A DNA stretch of 64,000 nucleotides from contig JAJPIF010000025.1 in NCBI GenBank assembly GCA_021324885.1, positions 234,713 through 298,712 of the forward strand, read 5' to 3'. The stretch comes from Pseudomonadota bacterium. Lineage in GTDB: Bacteria > Desulfobacterota > Binatia > Binatales > Binataceae. This document shows, one piece after another, positions 59,496 through 64,000 of the stretch. The notes under the pieces were generated by a model that saw only the letters and a program-made list of their open reading frames with translations, was not told the origin of the DNA and did not search any database. Every line of letters begins with the position of its first letter. The stretch's first letter is position 1. Position numbers and translations under genes: made by a program.

Positions 59496-60704
59496 TCAAC
59501 CGTCCTTTGCGGCGCCCACCAATTTCGCGGCGCTGCGGGCCATTTGCAGTTCTTCGTCCATCGGGAGGGTCCACACTTCGACTTTGGATCCGGTGGCGCT
59601 GATGCGCGACTCACCTTTGGCGGCGTGGTTGCGTTCGGGGTCGAGCGCGATGCCGAAGGCCTCCAGGCCGGCGCAGATTTGCTGGCGGGCTGATGCCGAA
59701 TGCTCGCCGATGCCGGCGCTGAAAATGATCGCGTCGGTGCGGCCCAGTACGGCCATGTACGCGCCGATGTATTTGCGCGCGCGATAGTAAAACATTTCCA
59801 GCGCCAGCGCCGCGTTCTGATTCCCCTTTCCGGCCGCCGTTTCAACCTCGCGCATGTCGGAGGAAACGCCGGACACGCCCAGGATGCCGGATTGATGGTT
59901 CAACAGCGCCTCGACCGCCTCCGAGGAAATGCCTTCGCACCTTCCGATAAAGCCGGGGATTGCGGGATCGAGATCGCCCGACCGCGTCGCCATCATCAGC
60001 CCCTCAAGCGGGGTCAAACCCATCGAGGTGTCAACGCTGCGGCCGCTTTCGATCGCGGCGATTGAGCATCCGGCGCCGAGTTGGAGCGTGATCAGGTTGA
60101 GCTGATCGGCGGGACGGCCGGAGATTTCCGCGTACCGGTCCGTCATGTAGGAATGGCCGATGCCGTGGAATCCGAAGCGCCGGATTCCGTGGCGGGCCGC
60201 AATCTCCCTTGGAATCGCGTAAGTGGACGCACGCGGCGGCAGCGTCTGATGGAACGCCGTGTCGGCTACGACTACTTCAGGTATGCCAGGCAGCAGATCC
60301 GTTACCGCACGGATTGTGGCGAGGGCGGGCGGATTGTGCAGGGGCGCGAACACCGACGCCTGCTCGATTGCCGCGAGCACCTTGCCCTCAATTATCGCGG
60401 GCTGGACGATGGTGCCGCCGCCGTGCACGATTCGATGGACAACCGCGTTCAGCGCGTCCAGCGGATTGCCTTCCAGCGAGCGCATCCATGCGATCACGTG
60501 GCGGGCGGCGGCCTCATGGGTTTCGTGCCCAGCTTCGCCCTTCAGCCCAACCTCGGCCCCGCGCCAGTAGATGTAGCGGGCCTGGGTTCCGATGCTCTCG
60601 ACCAGACCTCGCAGGTGGCTTTGGCCGCGTCCGCCGCGATCATCAACTTCGATCAGTTCGAACTTCAGCGAAGAACTGCCGCAATTGAAAACCAGAACCT
60701 GCAT
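59496..60704 (-). CDS. ackA: Acetate kinase
   Basis: A 402-residue ASKHA-fold kinase that forms acetyl phosphate and ADP from acetate and ATP. 'VFNCGSSSLKFELIEV' is the N-terminal phosphate loop, 'VHRIVHGGG' holds the substrate Arg, 'VVADTAFHQTLPPRASTYAI' the catalytic Asp, 'RRFGFHGIGHSYMTDRYAEI' the His region (GIGH rather than the usual GTSH), 'MATRSGDLDP' the second Arg and 'FSAGIGEHSA' the C-terminal Glu. No phosphotransacetylase gene is in the window. It lies 3 bp after the TVP38 start region. Confidence 0.92.
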   Translation of the reverse strand: MQVLVFNCGSSSLKFELIEVDDRGGRGQSHLRGLVESIGTQARYIYWRGAEVGLKGEAGHETHEAAARHVIAWMRSLEGNPLDALNAVVHRIVHGGGTIVQPAIIEGKVLAAIEQASVFAPLHNPPALATIRAVTDLLPGIPEVVVADTAFHQTLPPRASTYAIPREIAARHGIRRFGFHGIGHSYMTDRYAEISGRPADQLNLITLQLGAGCSIAAIESGRSVDTSMGLTPLEGLMMATRSGDLDPAIPGFIGRCEGISSEAVEALLNHQSGILGVSGVSSDMREVETAAGKGNQNAALALEMFYYRARKYIGAYMAVLGRTDAIIFSAGIGEHSASARQQICAGLEAFGIALDPERNHAAKGESRISATGSKVEVWTLPMDEELQMARSAAKLVGAAKDG

Positions 60705-60719
60705 AAGGGGCCACGTGAT

Positions 60720-61505
60720 TCAGACCCGGCAGAGCAGGCCTCCATCGATTGCCACAGACTGGCCGGTCACGTAAGCGGCGGCCGGGCTGACCAGGTAAAG
60801 CAGCGCGCCGCCCATTTCCTGCGGCTTGAGCAGGCGCTGTTCGGGCAGGTATTTCACCAGGCTTTGGCTGAACTGCTCGTCTTTGACGGCTGGGCTGCGT
60901 TCGTCTTCGACCCATCCCATCTCGATCGCGTTGACGCGCACGTTCTTGCGCGCCCATTCCAGCGCCAGGCTGCGCGTCAGGCTGAGCACGGCCGCCTGCG
61001 CTGCGGCATACAGGCTGGCATTGGGCACGCCGCGCTCAGCCATGATCGATACGATATTGACGATCACGCCGCCGCCGCGCTGGACCATCGTGCGCCCCGC
61101 CTCCTGACATGCCATCCAGCAGGTCTTGAGGTTGTTGTCGATCACTTTTTCGAACGCGATGTCGTCGGTTGCCTCGGCGGGAGCGAAGAACGGCACATCC
61201 AGCACGTGGACCGCGATATCCAACGCGCCCAGCTCTTTGACCGTGAAGTCGACACTGGCGCTGAGGTCGGCCCGCGTGATCGCGCTTTGCGTTTTGACCG
61301 CGGTCTTGCGGCCCAGCGCGCCGACCTTTTTCGATAGATCTTTGAGCAGGTTGTCGTTGCCGGGTTCCTGCGAAGCCAGCACGACGTTGGCCCCGGCTTC
61401 GGCCAGGATTTGCGCCGCCGCCGAACCCAACGGGAGTTCGGCGCCAACCACGAGCGCCGCCCTGCCTTCGATCGAAAACTCCCTGAGGGCTTCATTTACC
61501 GCCAT
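60720..61505 (-). CDS. SDR-family protein with Lys to Gln in the active site
   Basis: A 261-residue SDR fold. The nucleotide loop is 'LVVGAELPLGSAAA' (Val instead of Thr and non-standard spacing), NNAG is replaced by 'HVLDV', Ser153 and Tyr166 remain, but the lysine of YxxxK is Gln170 ('YAAAQ'). C-terminal 'YLVSPAAAYVTGQSVAIDGG' is standard. It may be a non-catalytic or altered partner of the full SDR gene upstream (61520). GGGAGCC precedes ATG 61505. Confidence 0.85.
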   Translation of the reverse strand: MAVNEALREFSIEGRAALVVGAELPLGSAAAQILAEAGANVVLASQEPGNDNLLKDLSKKVGALGRKTAVKTQSAITRADLSASVDFTVKELGALDIAVHVLDVPFFAPAEATDDIAFEKVIDNNLKTCWMACQEAGRTMVQRGGGVIVNIVSIMAERGVPNASLYAAAQAAVLSLTRSLALEWARKNVRVNAIEMGWVEDERSPAVKDEQFSQSLVKYLPEQRLLKPQEMGGALLYLVSPAAAYVTGQSVAIDGGLLCRV

Positions 61506-61519
61506 CGTTTGGCTCCCTG

Positions 61520-62305
61520 CTATTGGGTCTGCTGCGGGAAGACGCCGGTGGGCGTGATACCGCCGGCCAGACCGCCGCCGTCAATGGTTATGAACGCGCC
61601 GTTGAGATGGTTGGAGGCGTCACAGGCTAGGAACAGGGCCAGCGGACCGAGTTCGGCGTCGCGCCCGATGCGCCCCAGCGGGATAAACTTGCCGCCCTGG
61701 AAATACTGCGCCGCGCCTTCGAAGATCCCGGGCACGATGCAATTGACGTAAATGTTCCTGCGCGCGTAGGTCACGGCCAGCGATCGCGTCAGTTGCATCA
61801 CGCCGCCTTTGGCGCAGGCGTAAGCGAATACGTTTTTGCCGCCCCGCACACCCCATCCCGAAGCGATGTTGATGATCTTCCCGCTTTGCTGCGCCAGCAT
61901 CTGGGTGATCACCGCGCGGCAGCAGTAGAACTGGCTGCTCAGGTTGGTCTCGATGCCGTCGCGCCATTCGTCGTCGGTCAGTTCGTGCAGCTTCTTGCCC
62001 ATCCCCTTGTGATAGCCGCCGGCGTTGTTGACCAGGATGTCGATGCGGCCGAATTCTTTGACTGCCGCCGCCGCCATCGCATTGACCTGATCGGAACGGG
62101 TCACGTCGGTTTGCGCGATCAGGCATTTGCGCCCGGCCGCCTTGACCTGCGCGGCCGTCTGCTCCAGTTCCGAAAGCGTGCGCGCGGCGGCCACGACGTC
62201 GGCGCCGGCCTGCGCAAACCGCACCGCCATCGCGCGGCCCAACCCGCGTCCCGCGCCAGTGATGATCGCAACCTTGCCGTCGAGCTTGAAGCTATCGAGG
62301 ATCAT
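61520..62305 (-). CDS. SDR-family oxidoreductase (complete motifs)
   Basis: A 261-residue classical short-chain dehydrogenase: 'KVAIITGAGRGLGRAMAVRF' nucleotide loop, 'DILVNNAGG' motif, Ser in 'NIASGWGVRG', catalytic Tyr and Lys in 'FAYACAKGGVMQL'. The C-terminal 'CDASNHLNGAFITIDGGGL' follows the family. ATG 62305 has GGGAGGAAGC in front; an in-frame start at 62335 is less likely. It is 14 bp upstream of the atypical SDR on the same strand, so the two may form a heterodimer or tandem pathway. Confidence 0.93.
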   Translation of the reverse strand: MILDSFKLDGKVAIITGAGRGLGRAMAVRFAQAGADVVAAARTLSELEQTAAQVKAAGRKCLIAQTDVTRSDQVNAMAAAAVKEFGRIDILVNNAGGYHKGMGKKLHELTDDEWRDGIETNLSSQFYCCRAVITQMLAQQSGKIINIASGWGVRGGKNVFAYACAKGGVMQLTRSLAVTYARRNIYVNCIVPGIFEGAAQYFQGGKFIPLGRIGRDAELGPLALFLACDASNHLNGAFITIDGGGLAGGITPTGVFPQQTQ

Positions 62306-62424
62306 GCTTCCTCCCTTGTGATCGATCCTTTGCAAGCACCGGCCATGCTAGTAGCATAGCGCACAGGAGCGGAAGAAGAGCTGGTTGGATTGCGCAGCGC
62401 GATTGCAAAAAGGACGGTCGGCCC

Positions 62425-63039
62425 ATGGCAACTCGGATCACGGTGTTCAGCGATTTCATCTGTCCCTTCTGTTATATCGGCATCCATAATTTGCGGCGGC
62501 TTGCGCCTGAATTCGACCTGGAAATCCAGTGGCGCGGCTTTCAGATCCATCCGGAATGGCCCGCCGAAGGAATTGCGGCCGAGCAATTCTACCGCGCGAT
62601 GGGTGAGCAGCGGCGCAAGGGCGCGTGGCAGATGATCGAATCGATGGCGGCGGAAGCGGGAATTGAGATGCGCCCGCCATCAGTGCTGGCCAATTCCTAC
62701 CAGGCGCTGGCGGCGCAGGAGTTCGCGATCGAACAGGGCCGCGCCGACGCTTTTGAAGAGCGGGTGTTCCGCGCCTATTTCCACGATCAGCAGAACATCG
62801 GTGATCGCGCCGTGCTACTGAGGTTGGCGCAGGAAGCGGGGCTTGATCCCGCGCTGCTCGACGAGGCGCTGGCGCAGGACCGCTATGCGATGCGCCTGAA
62901 GAACACGGCGATGGTCGCGCATCAGCGCGGAATCAGCGGCGTGCCCACGTTCATGATTGGCGATTATCCGCTGGTCGGCGCGCAAAGCACCGATGTTTTC
63001 CGCCAGGTACTCGAGCGCGCAACGCAAGCGGGCGTGTAA
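62425..63039 (+). CDS. DsbA-family 2-hydroxychromene-2-carboxylate isomerase/FrnE-like protein
   Basis: A 204-residue thioredoxin-fold protein of the FrnE/DsbA-like group: 'VFSDFICPFCYIGIHNLRRL' (C-P-F-C centre), 'IQWRGFQIHPEWPAEGIAAE', 'QEFAIEQGRADAFEERVFRA' helical insertion and cis-Pro loop 'RGISGVPTFMIGDYPLVGAQ'. Lacking a signal peptide, it acts in the cytoplasm, in disulfide exchange or glutathione-dependent isomerisation. AAAGGACG precedes the ATG. Divergent from the SDR pair. Confidence 0.9.
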   Translation: MATRITVFSDFICPFCYIGIHNLRRLAPEFDLEIQWRGFQIHPEWPAEGIAAEQFYRAMGEQRRKGAWQMIESMAAEAGIEMRPPSVLANSYQALAAQEFAIEQGRADAFEERVFRAYFHDQQNIGDRAVLLRLAQEAGLDPALLDEALAQDRYAMRLKNTAMVAHQRGISGVPTFMIGDYPLVGAQSTDVFRQVLERATQAGV

Positions 63040-63074
63040 GCCGGGAGCATCCAAGCGCCGCCGGTGCTATCCTC

Positions 63075-63320
63075 ATGAATGAAGTGGCCGCCGACTCCGC
63101 AGACACCGTTCGCCTCGATTTACGAGGCGTGAAATGCCCGCTCAACTGGGCGCGGGCCAAGGTGCGGCTGGAGCAGATGCAGCGCCATCAGGTGCTGGAA
63201 TTGATGCTTGACGATCCGCGCGGAGTGCGCGACATTCCGCGGGCGGCCGAGGCCGAGGGCTATGCGGTGATCGAATGCGCCGAGATCGGCGGCGCATGGC
63301 GGATGCGCATCGAGCGATGA
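63075..63320 (+). CDS. tusA-like: TusA/SirA-family sulfur carrier protein
   Basis: An 81-residue protein with the TusA signature 'LDLRGVKCPLNWARAKVRL' (catalytic Cys in the CP motif) and the end 'GYAVIECAEIGGAWRMRIER'. TusA-like proteins carry persulfide sulfur for tRNA thiolation or other routes. It starts 35 bp after the DsbA-like gene and may share its mRNA. Confidence 0.9.
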   Translation: MNEVAADSADTVRLDLRGVKCPLNWARAKVRLEQMQRHQVLELMLDDPRGVRDIPRAAEAEGYAVIECAEIGGAWRMRIER

Positions 63321-63347
63321 GCCCTGGCGCAGGCGGAGAGTAATCAA

Positions 63348-63530
63348 GTGGCTGACGCAACACCTTCCGAGAAATCCCCTGGCGGGGGCAAAGTCGTTCC
63401 CTTTCGCCGGCGCGCTCGCTCCAATCCCCGTCCCAGGCGGCGCGGCCGCCGCGGCGCCAGCCCCCCCACTGAATTGATCTCAAGCGTGCAGATGATCCTG
63501 AGCCGCCTCGGCCTGTGCGGCGCCGACTAG
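63348..63530 (+). CDS. Small basic hypothetical protein
   Basis: A 60-residue frame from a GTG preceded by GGCGGAGAG. It is very rich in Arg/Pro ('VVPFRRRARSNPRPRRRGRR') and ends with a helix 'LISSVQMILSRLGLCGAD'. It follows the TusA gene by 27 bp. No family recognised; coding status uncertain. Confidence 0.4.
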   Translation: MADATPSEKSPGGGKVVPFRRRARSNPRPRRRGRRGASPPTELISSVQMILSRLGLCGAD

Positions 63531-63603
63531 AGTGGCAGATGGCGGTATTTCCGTAGCCTGGCTACAGCCACAGAGGGAGTGCCGTTGCGTCATTGCGAGC
63601 CTG

Positions 63604-63755
63604 GCAGTTTGCGGAAAAAGGATTTTCCGCACCCTGCTCCCCTCACTCCAGTCCGTCCCAGAGGGAGAGAGGTAACGCAAAGCAGCCATCTTTTATCCAG
63701 AATGCGGAACGCAGCATCCTGATAAAAGGCGCAGCTCGGCTTTTTGCCGCACCGT
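63604..63755 (-). repeat. MITE-like palindromic repeat, copy B (inverted)
   Basis: The reverse complement of this stretch aligns with 40395-40548 along its full length, with scattered changes. Its hairpin arm is shorter (TGCGGAAAA / TTTTCCGCA, 9 bp) than in copy A. It ends at the stop codon of the P450 gene. With copy A it shows a family of at least two dispersed elements in this genome. Confidence 0.75.
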
Positions 63756-63756
63756 G

Positions 63757-64000
63757 TTAGGCGGCGGCGCGGGTGGGATTGAATCTTACCGGCATGTGTT
63801 TGATGCCGGCTACGAAATTGGAGTAAAGGCGCTGGACCGGGCCGGATTGCTCGAGGCCGGGCATCCGGGTCAGCACCTCGTCGAACATCACCGTCAGTTC
63901 CAGCCGCGCCAGATTCGCGCCCAGGCAGAAGTGCTCGCCATGACCGAACGCCAGATGCTCGTTGGGCGTGCGCATGATGTCGAACCGGTCGGGGTCGGGA
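63757..64000 (-). CDS. Cytochrome P450, C-terminal fragment (continues past window end)
   Basis: The frame is open to the last base, so the gene starts beyond the window; about 80 residues of the C-terminus are seen. They contain the haem-binding motif 'AFGHGEHFCLGANLARLEL' (Cys as axial ligand), preceded by 'DPDRFDIMRTPNEHL' and followed by 'HMPVRFNP' near the end. An internal ATG at 63975 is not the start. P450s hydroxylate hydrophobic substrates with O2 and a redox partner. Class cannot be set from this part. Confidence 0.93.
   Translation of the reverse strand, partial: PDPDRFDIMRTPNEHLAFGHGEHFCLGANLARLELTVMFDEVLTRMPGLEQSGPVQRLYSNFVAGIKHMPVRFNPTRAAA

Overview
The window (64 kb, GC-rich, tightly packed, no rRNA, tRNA or CRISPR array seen) is chromosomal DNA of a Gram-negative bacterium: outer-membrane beta-barrels, three-part RND efflux systems, an LpxH-like phosphoesterase and sigma-54 activators are all present. 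Many acyl-CoA, CoA-transferase, SDR, SnoaL/NTF2-like, amidohydrolase and P450 genes point to an aerobic soil or sediment organism that lives on hydrophobic or aromatic compounds. An uncultured deltaproteobacterial-grade lineage such as Binatota would fit, but that placement is inference from gene style only.

Layout. 0-5 kb: a plus-strand catabolic-looking group (NIPSNAP-like fragment, two SnoaL-like proteins, amidohydrolase, bicupin, GST) closed by a strong terminator. 5.3-12.4 kb: a minus-strand block with an ABC-2 exporter (ATPase, permease) and YceI protein, then a type III polyketide synthase, an outer-membrane protein and a PAP2 phosphatase. 12.7-20.6 kb: a class III aminotransferase, then histidine kinase, NtrC-type regulator, NtrC-type regulator, histidine kinase. 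20.8-32.9 kb: two complete CzcCBA-type heavy-metal efflux operons in tandem, separated by a small lipoprotein with Ca-loop-like repeats. 33-36.2 kb: DUF4236, atypical SDR, second SnoaL paralogue, DUF1330, acyl-CoA dehydrogenase. 36.4-41.7 kb: DsbA-like protein, His/Gly-rich secreted protein, solute-binding lipoprotein, an 840-bp structured intergenic region and a glycosyltransferase. 41.7-45.4 kb: BufC-like protein, CoA-transferase, DUF35 protein and thiolase-like protein. 45.7-54.6 kb: LpxH-like phosphatase plus MGDG-synthase-like glycosyltransferase, cytochrome c-like protein, DedA, DUF2007, split chromate transporter, glutamine synthetase, porin. 54.9-64 kb: acyl-CoA dehydrogenase, XRE regulator, flavoprotein disulfide reductase plus TVP38 protein, acetate kinase, two SDRs, DsbA-family protein, TusA, and a P450 cut by the window end.

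Main discovery candidate: the 5-20 kb region reads as one regulated system. Three near-consensus -24/-12 (sigma-54) promoters were found, in front of the polyketide synthase, the ABC exporter operon and the aminotransferase. Two of them have a TTCAA/TTGAA dyad element centred about 95 bp upstream of the predicted start, and the exporter shares the aminotransferase element. A related element lies just before the histidine kinase whose partner regulator carries the sigma-54-contacting GAFTGA loop. This suggests a two-component, sigma-54-controlled pathway that makes, modifies and exports a type III polyketide (perhaps an envelope lipid).

Other notable points: a roughly 150-bp MITE-like palindromic repeat present twice in opposite orientation; a thiolase-like protein without the nucleophilic cysteine next to a DUF35 protein (retro-aldolase-like pair); two SDRs with a changed catalytic lysine; and a MerR-style promoter with a 20-bp spacer before a His-rich secreted protein.
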